Below are positions 32,104-41,228 of a stretch of DNA of 51,083 nucleotides, in pieces. Source of the DNA: Mesoaciditoga sp. (GTDB lineage Bacteria; Thermotogota; Thermotogae; Mesoaciditogales; Mesoaciditogaceae); contig WGFY01000078.1 in assembly GCA_015491995.1 (NCBI GenBank), positions 1 through 51,083 on the forward strand, written 5' to 3'. Position numbers and translations under genes: made by a program. The first letter of the stretch is position 1. Each line of letters starts with the position of its first letter. The notes under the pieces are model-generated. The model saw only the letters and a list, made by a program, of their open reading frames with translations. It did no database searches and had not been told where the DNA came from.

Positions 32104-33042
32104 GTGAAAAGACTTTTTTTGATAACAATGATGCTGCTTTTTGCTTTAAGCATGTTTGGATCGAGTGTGAATGTTGTGTTGATCAATCCGTTGGGCCCGA
32201 CCGTAATACCAATTACACCGATACTATCTGGAGTGGTCAAGGCTTCTTTTCCAATAAAGGTGAAACTTTGGAGGAATCCAGACGAAGCGATAGCACTGAT
32301 GGCTTCGAAGAGTACGAACTTTGCAGTGCTTCCAATCACAAGTGGAGCGATATTTTATACCAAAGGGATAAAGATATCCCTTCTGGGTGTTTACGAATGG
32401 AGAGTTTTTTATATGGTGGCATCGAAAAGCGCCACCTTTAACGGATGGCGCAGTTTGATTGGGAAAATCGTTTACACTCCCAATGGTCGCGGACAAACCG
32501 TTGACATCTTGATGAGATATCTCATGGCGAAGAATGGTGTGAATCCAGATGAAGATACTCGCATACTTTACGCACCACCGCAAGAAATAGTTGTGCTTTT
32601 CAAAGCTGGAAAGATTCCATTTGCCGCGCTGCCGGAACCGTTTGTCACAATGGCCATATCACAAGGAAGTGGCAGAATAGTACTTGATTTCCAAAAAGCA
32701 TGGGCTAAAAGCATGAACCTTACCGATAGGATACCCATTGCAGGGCTTTTTGTCAAAAAAGAATACATGATCGATCATCCTGAGATCACCAAAGAAGTTG
32801 AAAAAACGTTTTCGGAGTCTATCAGATGGATGAACGGGAATGTAAAAAAATCTGTTGAATTCTCAAAAAAGTATTTGAAAATTCCGATTTCGATCTTGGA
32901 AAGATCTATGAAAAGAATGAGTTTTTACTATGTTTCTATATCGAAATGCAAAAAAGAGGTGAAGATTTTTTTGAAAAAAATGAACGAGCTATATCCTAAA
33001 GGCATGCCAAAACTTCCAGGTAAAGGTTTTTACGCCAATTGA
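32104..33042 (+). CDS. ABC transporter substrate-binding protein (TauA/SsuA type)
   Basis: 312 residues. Signal peptide KRLFLITMMLLFALSMFGSS. The fold-family features DEAIALMASKSTNFAVLPI, YTPNGRGQTVDILMRYLM and AALPEPFVTMAISQGSG are typical of NMT1/TauA/SsuA-like binding proteins (nitrate, sulfonate, taurine, thiamine precursors). The substrate is not clear from the sequence. GTG start behind AGGAGGG. The stop overlaps the start of the permease gene. Confidence 0.82.
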   Translation: MKRLFLITMMLLFALSMFGSSVNVVLINPLGPTVIPITPILSGVVKASFPIKVKLWRNPDEAIALMASKSTNFAVLPITSGAIFYTKGIKISLLGVYEWRVFYMVASKSATFNGWRSLIGKIVYTPNGRGQTVDILMRYLMAKNGVNPDEDTRILYAPPQEIVVLFKAGKIPFAALPEPFVTMAISQGSGRIVLDFQKAWAKSMNLTDRIPIAGLFVKKEYMIDHPEITKEVEKTFSESIRWMNGNVKKSVEFSKKYLKIPISILERSMKRMSFYYVSISKCKKEVKIFLKKMNELYPKGMPKLPGKGFYAN

Positions 33043-33776
33043 AAACGTTAATAGGCATAGCATCGTTTATAGTGATCTGGGAAGTTGCATCTGTGATCAT
33101 AGGATTTAATCTCATACTTCCAAGTCCAATGACGACTTTTCATTCTTTGATGAACGTCTTGTCAGAATCATCCACGTATTACGCTATTTTTGCGACGATT
33201 TGGAAAACCACGTTGGTGTTGATATTCGTGATTGTAATCGGAATTCCAATTGGTTTCGTTATGGGTATAAATGACAAAATTTACGAAACTTTAAGACCTA
33301 CCGTGATGGTAATTCAAGCGGTGCCGGTCATATCTTGGCTTGCACTCGTGATATTCCTTTGGGGATTGGGATGGAGAGGGCCTGTTCTTATAAGCTTTCT
33401 GTCACTTCTTCCTACAACCATCTTCACAACCGCTTCTGGAGTGAACAGCCTTGATAAAACGCTCATTGAGATGGCAAAGGTGTACGACGTAGCGAAAGGG
33501 AAAAAAATTAAAGATATATACCTTGGAGCTTTAGCCCCTTTCGTCTTTGCAACGATAGAAGTTTCGATCGGAAATGTGTGGAAAGTTATGATAATGGCTG
33601 AGTATCTTTGTGGGACCAATGGAATAGGGGTTCTTATATCATGGGCAAGACAATACGTTGATGTTCCAAAGATTTACGCTTTGACCTCTATAGCCGTAAT
33701 TCTTGGTGTTCTTTCGGAAAGGGCTGTCAAGAAAATTATTGAGAGGACGAAGAAAAAATGGGCGATGTCATACTGA
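33039..33776 (+). CDS. ABC transporter permease (TauC/SsuC type)
   Basis: 245 residues, six membrane segments. KIYETLRPTVMVIQAVPVIS and WLALVIFLWGLGWRGPVLIS are typical of the SsuC/TauC family; the coupling motif is MAKVYDVAKGKKIKDIYLGA. TTG start overlapping the upstream stop (TTGA). It overlaps the ATPase gene by 19 bases. Confidence 0.9.
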   Translation: MKTLIGIASFIVIWEVASVIIGFNLILPSPMTTFHSLMNVLSESSTYYAIFATIWKTTLVLIFVIVIGIPIGFVMGINDKIYETLRPTVMVIQAVPVISWLALVIFLWGLGWRGPVLISFLSLLPTTIFTTASGVNSLDKTLIEMAKVYDVAKGKKIKDIYLGALAPFVFATIEVSIGNVWKVMIMAEYLCGTNGIGVLISWARQYVDVPKIYALTSIAVILGVLSERAVKKIIERTKKKWAMSY

Positions 33777-34459
33777 GGATTGAAAAATTATCAAAGCATT
33801 TTAAAGATCTTTTGGTGATAAACGAGTGGAATCTTGAAGTTGAACGAGGAGAAAGTATTGCCATCTTGGGTCCGTCTGGTTGTGGAAAGACGACATTTTT
33901 AAGAATTTTATCCGAACTTGAAAAGCCATCTTCTGGGAGAATAGTTTCGAATTATCAAAAACTCGGATTTGTTTTTCAAGAGTCAAGGCTTATTCCTTGG
34001 AAAAGCGTTGAAGGTAATTTAAGATTTGTTTCCGAAAGTGTAAAAAAGATCTCGGAAGTCATAAAAAAAATGAAGCTCGACGGTTTTGAAGATTATTTTC
34101 CGATCAATCTCAGCGGCGGGATGAAGCAAAGAGTTAACCTTGCCAGGGCACTTGTGGTAAAACCTGATCTTCTCATACTCGATGAACCTTTTTTTTCCTT
34201 GGATCTCGCAACCAAAGTTGATATCATGAAAGATATCTTTTTTCTCCATCAAAATGAAAAATTCACGATGATAACGGTTACTCACGACGTTAAAGAGGCA
34301 CTCTACCTTGCAGATAGAGTGCTGATACTCTCGAATCGCCCGTCCCACATTTTAAAAGAATTGAAATTGGACTTAAATGAAAAAGAAAGATGCCTGTCAG
34401 ATCATGCTTTTACAGCACTTGAAGGAGAGGTTATAAAAGAAGTACTCCTTGCCGAATAG
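33758..34459 (+). CDS. ABC transporter ATPase (TauB/SsuB type)
   Basis: 233 residues. Walker A LGPSGCGKTTFLRIL, signature LSGGMKQRVNLARAL, Walker B LLILDEPFFSLDL, His-loop VTHDVKEALYLADRV. The Q-loop is FVFQESRLIPWKSV, as in TauB/SsuB ATPases. ATG start inside the permease gene. Last gene of this three-gene transporter; it converges with sufU with only 8 bases between. Confidence 0.93.
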   Translation: MGDVILRIEKLSKHFKDLLVINEWNLEVERGESIAILGPSGCGKTTFLRILSELEKPSSGRIVSNYQKLGFVFQESRLIPWKSVEGNLRFVSESVKKISEVIKKMKLDGFEDYFPINLSGGMKQRVNLARALVVKPDLLILDEPFFSLDLATKVDIMKDIFFLHQNEKFTMITVTHDVKEALYLADRVLILSNRPSHILKELKLDLNEKERCLSDHAFTALEGEVIKEVLLAE

Positions 34460-34467
34460 CAAAAATG

Positions 34468-34896
34468 TTATACTGCCGTTCTTTTTAACGCCTCTTCGAG
34501 AGCGTGCCAAGAAAGCGTTGCGCACTTTGTCCTCAAAGGATATTGGGAGACTCCTTGAAAAACCACGGCATCTTTCAGTTCACGTTCTTGAGTCTTACCA
34601 ATTTTAACCATCTCCACAAATTTCTTGGAAAGTTCAAGGGCTTTCTGCTTTGAAATACCTTTTACAAGCTCTGTCATGATAGATGCCGAAGATTTGCTTA
34701 TGGCACATCCATGGCCATGAAACGCTATTTGAGATATCTTATCCCCATCGAATTTGATTTCCAAGAAGATCTCATCTCCACAAGAAGAATTCGTTGTATG
34801 TACCTCAACATCTTTCTCTTCAAGAGTCCCGTAATTTCTTGGATTTCTCTGATGATCCATTATTATGTCCGCATAAAGTTCAGAAATTTCCATCAT
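34468..34896 (-). CDS. sufU: Iron-sulfur cluster assembly protein SufU
   Basis: 142 residues. IscU-like protein with three conserved Cys: NSSCGDEIFLEI, GHGCAISKSSASIM and RTKCATLSWHALEEAL. In SufU-type systems it accepts sulfur from SufS using zinc-bound Cys. MMEISELYADIIMDHQRNPR is the family N-terminus. Its ATG overlaps the sufS stop by 4 bases, at the end of the suf operon. Confidence 0.95.
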   Translation of the reverse strand: MMEISELYADIIMDHQRNPRNYGTLEEKDVEVHTTNSSCGDEIFLEIKFDGDKISQIAFHGHGCAISKSSASIMTELVKGISKQKALELSKKFVEMVKIGKTQERELKDAVVFQGVSQYPLRTKCATLSWHALEEALKRTAV

Positions 34897-36131
34897 GAAA
34901 ACCTCTCTTTCACATCTTTTATGGCATCAGTCAAAGCGTCAACATCTTCTACGGAGTTGTAAAAGTAAAAACTTGCGCGTGCCGTGTAATGAATGCCCAA
35001 ATATCTCATAAATGGTTGTGCACAATGATGACCACTTCTAATGGCTACACCTTGGAAATCAAGAATGGTTGCCACATCATGGGGATGAACGCCTTCGATG
35101 TTAAAAGAGAGCACGCCAACACGTTTTTCAAGATCTCTTGTGCCATACAGCGCCAATCCATTTATTCCATCAAGCTTGTGATACGAATATTCAAGGAGCT
35201 GGCGTTCGTGATCAAGTATTTCAGCCATTCCCACTTTTTTTAAAAATTTCACAGCTTCAGCCAAACCAATTGCACCGGCAACATTTGGCGTTCCCGCTTC
35301 ATATTTTTGAGGTGGGTTTGCAAATTTAGTACGATCGTTATACACGCGATCTATCATTCCACCGCCAAAGAAAAACGGGCGCATTTCGCCAATCCTTTTC
35401 TTTGAAATATACAGTCCTCCAATTCCCATTGGTCCAAGCATTTTATGCCCCGAGAATGCGAGAAAGTCAGCGTTCATTTCTTTTACATTTGTTAAAATGT
35501 GAGGCACTGATTGGGCACCATCGACAACGGTGATCGCCCCTTTTGAATGAGCAATTTCAACGATTTCATCGATCGGATGTATCACTCCAAATGTGTTCGT
35601 CACTTGTGCGATGGCCACCACTTTGGTACGATTGGTGATGGCCTTCTTAAATTCGTTTAAGTCAAGAGTCCCATCACGTCTTACAGAGACAACTTTGAAA
35701 AATGCTTCTTTTCTTTTGGCCAACTGTTGCCATGGAATGAAATTACTGTGGTGTTCACTTACCAAAACCACGATCTCGTCGTTCTTCTTTACGTTCTCTT
35801 CTCCCCAACCGTAAACGATCGCATTTATTGATTCAGTTGTTCCGGATGTGAATATCATTTCTTCTGGATTTGCCCCTATGAAATTCGCGATTTGATCTCT
35901 TGCAGTTTCATATTCAGATGTTGCAATATTCCCAAGTCTGTGAGCTCCGCGTGAAACGTTGGCGTTTTCAGATTCGTAAAAACGCTTCAGCCTTTCGATC
36001 ACACACCTCGGTTTTTGAGTGCTGGCTGCGTTGTCAAGGTAAATCAACTTTTTGCCATCATCGAAGACTGTGGATAAAATCGGGAAGCTTTCTCTGATGT
36101 CAGATTTTGGAAGACAGTTCATCTTTAACAT
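34893..36131 (-). CDS. sufS: Cysteine desulfurase SufS
   Basis: 412 residues. PLP enzyme that takes sulfur from cysteine for Fe-S cluster assembly. YLDNAASTQKP near the N-terminus, VDGAQSVPHI, the PLP lysine in AFSGHKMLGPMG, and the catalytic Cys in AIRSGHHCAQPFM near the C-terminus. The start overlaps sufD by 32 bases; a second in-frame ATG three codons later (SD AGAGAT) is an alternative. Confidence 0.95.
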   Translation of the reverse strand: MLKMNCLPKSDIRESFPILSTVFDDGKKLIYLDNAASTQKPRCVIERLKRFYESENANVSRGAHRLGNIATSEYETARDQIANFIGANPEEMIFTSGTTESINAIVYGWGEENVKKNDEIVVLVSEHHSNFIPWQQLAKRKEAFFKVVSVRRDGTLDLNEFKKAITNRTKVVAIAQVTNTFGVIHPIDEIVEIAHSKGAITVVDGAQSVPHILTNVKEMNADFLAFSGHKMLGPMGIGGLYISKKRIGEMRPFFFGGGMIDRVYNDRTKFANPPQKYEAGTPNVAGAIGLAEAVKFLKKVGMAEILDHERQLLEYSYHKLDGINGLALYGTRDLEKRVGVLSFNIEGVHPHDVATILDFQGVAIRSGHHCAQPFMRYLGIHYTARASFYFYNSVEDVDALTDAIKDVKERFS

Positions 36132-37248
36132 CTCTTTTCACATCGTCAACTGGAATGATGTCTATTATAGGATTGAACATGCCTTCCACGATAAGTTGCA
36201 TGGCCATTCTCTTGCTCAGCCCTCTTGACATCATGTAATAAAGTTTATCATCATCTAAGCTTCCAGTAGAAGCGGAGTGTTTTGCACTCACAGAATGGTT
36301 TCTAACTCGTAAGCTTGGAATCGCATCGGCCCTTGCATTTGGAGAAAGAACGAGGGTGTATCCACTCTCTTCAGCGTTGGCATCAAACGCTTCCCGCTTT
36401 ATGTTTGTAAGCCCCCTAAATACCATGTAAGATTCATCGTTAATCACGCCATTTCCGATTATCTTCCCATAAGTTTTCGGCGCTTCATGAATCAATTCAT
36501 ATTGGAGATCGGCACGTTCTTTTCCATTCTCGAAATAAGCAGATGTCAGTCTCGATTTTGCCCCATGTTCGGTAAGCTCAAATCTATGATGGGATGCCAC
36601 TTTTTCTCCTCCCAAAATGATATCGTACACTTCAACATCGGCATTTTCTTTGAGAATGTAAAGATTGGAGTCCACCATAAGAGGGGTGGATGGAGCCATG
36701 AGAATGTTAAAAAATTCAAGTTTTGCACCTTTTTCAATCAAAAACAGCGTCGTCCCAACGTTGAGCTTTCCATTTCCCTTCACTTCACGTACGATCGTCG
36801 CCTTGGCACCTTTTTTGACAACGACTAATGAATTTTCCACTGTAGTTGGATTTTCGTTCAAATCGTATTTTGCGAGGAATTCTCCTTCACCACTTATTTC
36901 AACAAAGAATCCGGTGTTGAAAAAAGCCTTGGACATAAGTGTGAATTTCAAATGTGATCCGTTGAAATCTCTGTTCATCATATCGTTAAAAGTATCATCG
37001 TTAAATGATTTCACACTTTTCTTGTAAAGAACGCTACCGCTGAAAGGCTCCCCTTTGTAAGGTTTCAAGGGTTTCACAAAAAATTCAGATAGATTTAACC
37101 GTTTCCACTTTGGGAAACCGGTATCCATATATTTTTCTATAAAAGGCCTACGCCATTCAACATTTCCGAGATTTAACGCATCTTTCAAGGTATAATCAAA
37201 CGGTGTGTAAAAAGTAGGTGTTACATATTCAACACTTGTCATGTTCAT
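36100..37248 (-). CDS. sufD: Fe-S assembly scaffold SufD
   Basis: 382 residues. Part of the SufBCD scaffold. Right-handed beta-helix protein with the C-terminal SufB/D motif LSPNARADAIPSLRVRNHSV, then SAKHSASTGSLDDDKLYYMM and SRGLSKRMAMQLIVEGM. The start ATG 37248 is chosen because GGGGTGAG lies 6 bases upstream, overlapping the sufB stop; GTG 37257 is inside that SD. Confidence 0.93.
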   Translation of the reverse strand: MNMTSVEYVTPTFYTPFDYTLKDALNLGNVEWRRPFIEKYMDTGFPKWKRLNLSEFFVKPLKPYKGEPFSGSVLYKKSVKSFNDDTFNDMMNRDFNGSHLKFTLMSKAFFNTGFFVEISGEGEFLAKYDLNENPTTVENSLVVVKKGAKATIVREVKGNGKLNVGTTLFLIEKGAKLEFFNILMAPSTPLMVDSNLYILKENADVEVYDIILGGEKVASHHRFELTEHGAKSRLTSAYFENGKERADLQYELIHEAPKTYGKIIGNGVINDESYMVFRGLTNIKREAFDANAEESGYTLVLSPNARADAIPSLRVRNHSVSAKHSASTGSLDDDKLYYMMSRGLSKRMAMQLIVEGMFNPIIDIIPVDDVKRDVKDELSSKI

Positions 37249-37253
37249 ATCTC

Positions 37254-38627
37254 TCACCCCAAATCGGACGTGAATTTCATATTCACTAATCTGTTGAATT
37301 CTATTGCGTATTCAAGAGGAAGCTGTTTGACGATCGGTTCCATAAACCCACGAACTATCAAAGCCTTAGCATCGCCCTCACTTATACCTCTACTCATAAG
37401 ATAGTAAATTTGGCTTTCCTTTATCTTCCCAATTCGCGCTTCATGTCCTATGTCTGCCTCGTTGTTCATCACCTCTATTATCGGAACGGTATCCGATGCC
37501 GATGCATCGTCGACCATAAGAGCTGAACATTCGACAGTTGACTTAACATGATGAGCCGTTGGCAGAACTTTTAACAACCCTCGATAAAAAGCCCATCCTC
37601 CATCAGAGCTTATACTCCTTGCATCCACTTTGGACGATGTGTAAGGGGCAACATGAATAATCTTAGAACCGGTATCCATATGTTGATCATTTCCCGCATA
37701 AGTGATGTTCATGTGCTCGGCCCTAGCACCTTTGCCCTTTAAAACACTTGTTGGATACAGCATTGTTTTTGCAGATCCTATAGATCCGGATACCCATACC
37801 ATAGTTGCGTCCTTTTCTACCAATGCCCGTTTTGTGTTGAGATTGTACGTGTTTTTCGACCAGTTTTGAACAGTGCTGTATTTCATAGATGCCCCTTCAT
37901 CAACGTAAATTTCAACCATCCCACTGTGCAGATTGATAACGCTGTATTTCGGTGCGGAGCACCCTTCAATGAAGTGGAGCTTTGCCCCCTTATCAACTAT
38001 AATCAACGTATGCTCAAATTGCCCCATTCCAGGTGAAGCCATCATGAAATAAGCTTGAAGTGGCATTGGAACTTCAACGTCTTTTGGAACGTAAACGAAA
38101 GATCCACCGCTCCAAATTGCACCATGAAGTGCCGCAAATTTGTGATCGTTCGGCGGTACGGCACGCATGAAATATTTTTTTACAAGCTCTGGATATTCCT
38201 TAACCGCGCTTTCCATATCAAGAAAGATCACGCCTAATCTTGAAAGTTGATCCTTTATATGTTGATAAACGACTTCTGAGTCGTACTGAGCACCCACACC
38301 CGCCAGAACTTTTCTTTCAGCGTCTGGGATTCCCAGCTTTTCAAATGTCTCTTTTATGTTCTCTGGAACTTCCTCCCAAGACCCGCTTTTTTCAGCATCT
38401 GGTTTAAGATAGGGAATGATCTCATTGACATCCAATTTTGAAATATCAACGCCAAAAACAGGGTTCGATCTTTTCAAGAAAAAGTCCAAAGATTTCAAGC
38501 GTAACTCTCTCATCCAAACAGGTTCGTCTTTGTTAAAAGAAATTTCTTCAATTAATTTTTTGTCAAGCCCAGGTTTTGATTTCACCACGTAATTTACTTT
38601 CCCATCGAAACTCAACTTCTCACTCAT
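37254..38627 (-). CDS. sufB: Fe-S assembly scaffold SufB
   Basis: 457 residues. Main scaffold of the SufBCD complex. The C-terminal half has the SufB signatures: FIEGCSAPKYSVINLHSG, YSTVQNWSKNTYNLNTKRAL, the MDTGSKIIHVAPYTSSKVDA segment, DTVPIIEVMNNEADIGHEAR and SRGISEGDAKALIVRGFMEP. The N-terminal LRLKSLDFFLKR region is normal. ATG behind AGGAGGAA. Overlaps the stop context of sufC only through an 18-base gap. Confidence 0.96.
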   Translation of the reverse strand: MSEKLSFDGKVNYVVKSKPGLDKKLIEEISFNKDEPVWMRELRLKSLDFFLKRSNPVFGVDISKLDVNEIIPYLKPDAEKSGSWEEVPENIKETFEKLGIPDAERKVLAGVGAQYDSEVVYQHIKDQLSRLGVIFLDMESAVKEYPELVKKYFMRAVPPNDHKFAALHGAIWSGGSFVYVPKDVEVPMPLQAYFMMASPGMGQFEHTLIIVDKGAKLHFIEGCSAPKYSVINLHSGMVEIYVDEGASMKYSTVQNWSKNTYNLNTKRALVEKDATMVWVSGSIGSAKTMLYPTSVLKGKGARAEHMNITYAGNDQHMDTGSKIIHVAPYTSSKVDARSISSDGGWAFYRGLLKVLPTAHHVKSTVECSALMVDDASASDTVPIIEVMNNEADIGHEARIGKIKESQIYYLMSRGISEGDAKALIVRGFMEPIVKQLPLEYAIEFNRLVNMKFTSDLG

Positions 38628-38644
38628 GAAATTTCCTCCTTAGC

Positions 38645-39379
38645 TTAAACAGTAAGGGACTCGTAGCCATTACTTTCTAATTCCGATGCGATTTCCATGC
38701 CACCGGTTTTCACGATCTTCCCGTTCATAAAAACATGAACGAAATCAGGTTTAACATGATCAAGAATTCTTTGATAGTGAGTGATGATGAGCACGCTTAC
38801 TTTTGGATTGGCGAAGTTTTTTATTCCGTCAGAAACTATTTTCAAAGCGTCTATATCAAGCCCAGAATCCGTCTCATCTAAGACAGCGAGTTTAGGATTG
38901 AGGACGTTAAGTTGTAAGATCTCCGATTTCTTTCTCTCTCCACCAGAGAATCCAACGTTTATATACCTGTCTAAAAAAGATCTGTCTATTTTCAATTTGT
39001 CAGCTTGTTTAACGATAAGATCACCAAAGTCAAACACGCTTAATTTTTTATCAGGGTGTACCGTGTCATATGCAAGCTTTAGAAAATTTCTTAATTTAAC
39101 ACCGGGTATTTCTTCTGGGTATTGAAAAGATTGAAATATTCCGAATTTTGCCCTTTCATCAACCGTCATTTCAAGAATGCTTTTACCTTCAAACAAAATA
39201 TCTCCATCAGTTATCATATATTTGGGGTTTCCCATGATCGTGCTGGCGAGTGTCGTTTTTCCAGCGCCGTTTGGTCCCATGATCGCATGAGTTTCACCTG
39301 GGTTTATATTTAAATTCAATCCTTTCAAAACTTCCTTACCTTCAACTTCTACATGAAGGTTCCTGATTTCCAACAACAT
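38645..39379 (-). CDS. sufC: Fe-S assembly ATPase SufC
   Basis: 244 residues. ABC-type ATPase of SufBCD. Walker A MGPNGAGKTTLASTIMG, signature GFSGGERKKSEILQL, Walker B LAVLDETDSGLDIDAL, all diagnostic of SufC. The ATG at 39379 is chosen because TTGGAGGTG lies 6 bases upstream; an upstream in-frame codon would add 5 residues. First gene of the sufCBDSU operon, behind a good promoter. Confidence 0.96.
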   Translation of the reverse strand: MLLEIRNLHVEVEGKEVLKGLNLNINPGETHAIMGPNGAGKTTLASTIMGNPKYMITDGDILFEGKSILEMTVDERAKFGIFQSFQYPEEIPGVKLRNFLKLAYDTVHPDKKLSVFDFGDLIVKQADKLKIDRSFLDRYINVGFSGGERKKSEILQLNVLNPKLAVLDETDSGLDIDALKIVSDGIKNFANPKVSVLIITHYQRILDHVKPDFVHVFMNGKIVKTGGMEIASELESNGYESLTV

Positions 39380-39419
39380 AAAAAACACCTCCAAAATCTA
39401 CCTATTTAGTCTTGATTTA

Positions 39420-39448
39420 ATTATATACCTTTTTCCTCCTCTTTTCAA
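39420..39448 (-). promoter_or_regulatory. Promoter of the suf operon
   Basis: Minus strand: TTGAAA (39443-39448), 17-bp spacer, TATAAT (39420-39425). About 40 bases upstream of sufC. No clear regulator site was recognised in the short leader. Confidence 0.78.
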
Positions 39449-39585
39449 AGAATTTTGTTTTGAAAGTTCAGATATCATTTATTCACCGCAAAATGAAATA
39501 AAATATACAGTGGCATTCCATGTTATAGTTGATGTTGTAGCTTTATGTGGCATAACCATACGGAATCTTCATGGGGGTGAGAAAT

Positions 39586-40128
39586 TTGGAAGTTCAAAAG
39601 ATTGGAAACACGAAAATCGTTGTGGATCTATGTGACATAACAAAGGAAAAAACGGATGCCATCGTAAACGCAGCGAACTCTCATTTGGCACATGGTGGAG
39701 GTGTTGCGCTTGCAATATCAAGAGCTGGAGGGGCGACGATAAACGAGGAATCCAAAAGATATGTTAAAGAGCATGGGCCTGTACCTACTGGAGAAGTGAC
39801 AACCACATCTGGAGGCAATTTGAAATCACACTATGTGATACATGCTGTTGGTCCAATATGGGGTGAAGGAAGCGAGGAAGAAAAACTTTCAAGCGCCTTT
39901 TACAATTCACTTGTCAAAGCTGACGAACTCGATATCAAGAGCATAGCTTTTCCCGCAATCAGCTCTGGAATATACGGCTTTCCAAAAGACAAATGTGCAA
40001 GTATTTTTTTTAAAACCATAAAGCTCTACCTTGAAGAAGAAAAGACCGATTTAAAATTGATCAGAATGTGTTTGTATTCAAAAGAAGATTGCGAGATTTT
40101 CGAAAAAATCATGAAGGAGGAATTTTAA
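39586..40128 (+). CDS. Macro-domain protein (ADP-ribose binding/hydrolase family)
   Basis: 180 residues, a single macro domain: TDAIVNAANSHLAHGGGVAL (the ADP-ribose-binding loop with the conserved NAAN), VVDLCDITKEK, GGNLKSHYVIHAVGPIWG and AFPAISSGIYGFPKDKCA. Such proteins remove or bind ADP-ribose or O-acetyl-ADP-ribose. TTG start behind GGGGGTGAG at 39586. It is followed directly by the pseudouridine glycosidase gene (no gap), so the two are probably co-translated. Confidence 0.93.
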   Translation: MEVQKIGNTKIVVDLCDITKEKTDAIVNAANSHLAHGGGVALAISRAGGATINEESKRYVKEHGPVPTGEVTTTSGGNLKSHYVIHAVGPIWGEGSEEEKLSSAFYNSLVKADELDIKSIAFPAISSGIYGFPKDKCASIFFKTIKLYLEEEKTDLKLIRMCLYSKEDCEIFEKIMKEEF

Positions 40129-41028
40129 TTGAAAAGCATCATGGAAATTGCACCAGAAGTTGAAAAAGCCTTGAATAATTCTGAACCGGTGGTTGCTCTC
40201 GAATCAACGATAATATCTCATGGAATGCCGTACCCCAGAAATCTCGAAACGGCCATTTTACTCGAAAATGAAATCAGATTACACGGTGCCACACCGGCAA
40301 CGATTGCCGTTATCGGTGGAAAGATAAAAATAGGATTGAATCAAAAAGAGTTGGAATACATGGCGAAAGCCAAGAACATCTTAAAGCTTAGCAGAATGGA
40401 TTTACCCTATGCCGTGTCGAAAAGCCTTGATGGTGCTACGACCGTTGCGGCAACGATGATTTGTGCTAAGATGGCGGGAATAAAAGTTTTTGCCACTGGA
40501 GGAGTTGGAGGAGTTCACAGAGGTGTGAACGAAACTTTTGATATCTCAGCGGATCTCTTTGAACTGTCAAAAACATCTGTTATCGTTGTATCAGCTGGTG
40601 TAAAATCAATTCTTGATATTCCAAAAACATTGGAACTTCTCGAAACTCTTGGTGTAACCGTGATCGGATATGGAACATATGACTTTCCATCGTTTTACTC
40701 AAGAAGCAGTGGCTCCAAACTTTACATGAAAGCCGATACTCCAGAGGAGGTGGCAAACCTCTACAAGATCAAAATTAAAATGGAAATTAAAAGCGGCATG
40801 CTTGTCGCAAATCCGATATCAAAGGTGCACGAGATATCGAATAATGTCATCGACAAAGCGATCGACAAAGCGCTTGAAATGGCTAAAAAAAGCAAAATAT
40901 CCGGGAAAGCAATGACACCGTTTTTGTTATCGAAGATAGTTGAGCAAATTCCAAGGGCTTTGGAGTCAAATGTTCATTTGGCCAAATCCAACACAGCGCT
41001 TGCCGCCGAAATATCAAAAAAATTGTGA
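40129..41028 (+). CDS. psuG: Pseudouridine-5'-phosphate glycosidase
   Basis: 299 residues. Cleaves the C-glycosidic bond of pseudouridine-5'-phosphate to uracil and ribose-5-phosphate. Signatures: VALESTIISHGMPYPRNLET, TPATIAVIGGKIKIGL, VSKSLDGATTVAATMICAKM, FATGGVGGVHRGVNETFDIS and YGTYDFPSFYSRSSG. The usual partner kinase PsuK is not adjacent; the PfkB kinase at 6879 is a distant candidate. TTG start immediately after the macro-domain stop, with SD AAGGAGGA inside that gene. Confidence 0.96.
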   Translation: MKSIMEIAPEVEKALNNSEPVVALESTIISHGMPYPRNLETAILLENEIRLHGATPATIAVIGGKIKIGLNQKELEYMAKAKNILKLSRMDLPYAVSKSLDGATTVAATMICAKMAGIKVFATGGVGGVHRGVNETFDISADLFELSKTSVIVVSAGVKSILDIPKTLELLETLGVTVIGYGTYDFPSFYSRSSGSKLYMKADTPEEVANLYKIKIKMEIKSGMLVANPISKVHEISNNVIDKAIDKALEMAKKSKISGKAMTPFLLSKIVEQIPRALESNVHLAKSNTALAAEISKKL

Positions 41029-41081
41029 TCACATTTTATAGGTTACATGTTAGCCAAAAATAAACCTTCCTTCTAATAGCG

Positions 41082-41113
41082 GAAAGGGCTTTCTAATAAT
41101 AGAAAGCCCTTTC
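41082..41113 (+). terminator. Hairpin terminator after psuG
   Basis: Perfect 13-bp stem GAAAGGGCTTTCT / AGAAAGCCCTTTC with a 6-base AATAAT loop, followed by TATTCATTTT. It ends the macro-psuG unit. Confidence 0.8.
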
Positions 41114-41228
41114 TATTCATTTTACATCGAGAACAACGAATGTTACGAGCACAAATCATTCAAAAACTTGGCATGAATTACGCTAAACAAAAAGGAAGGA
41201 TGTTGTTAAAAATGAGGAGGTGGATATC

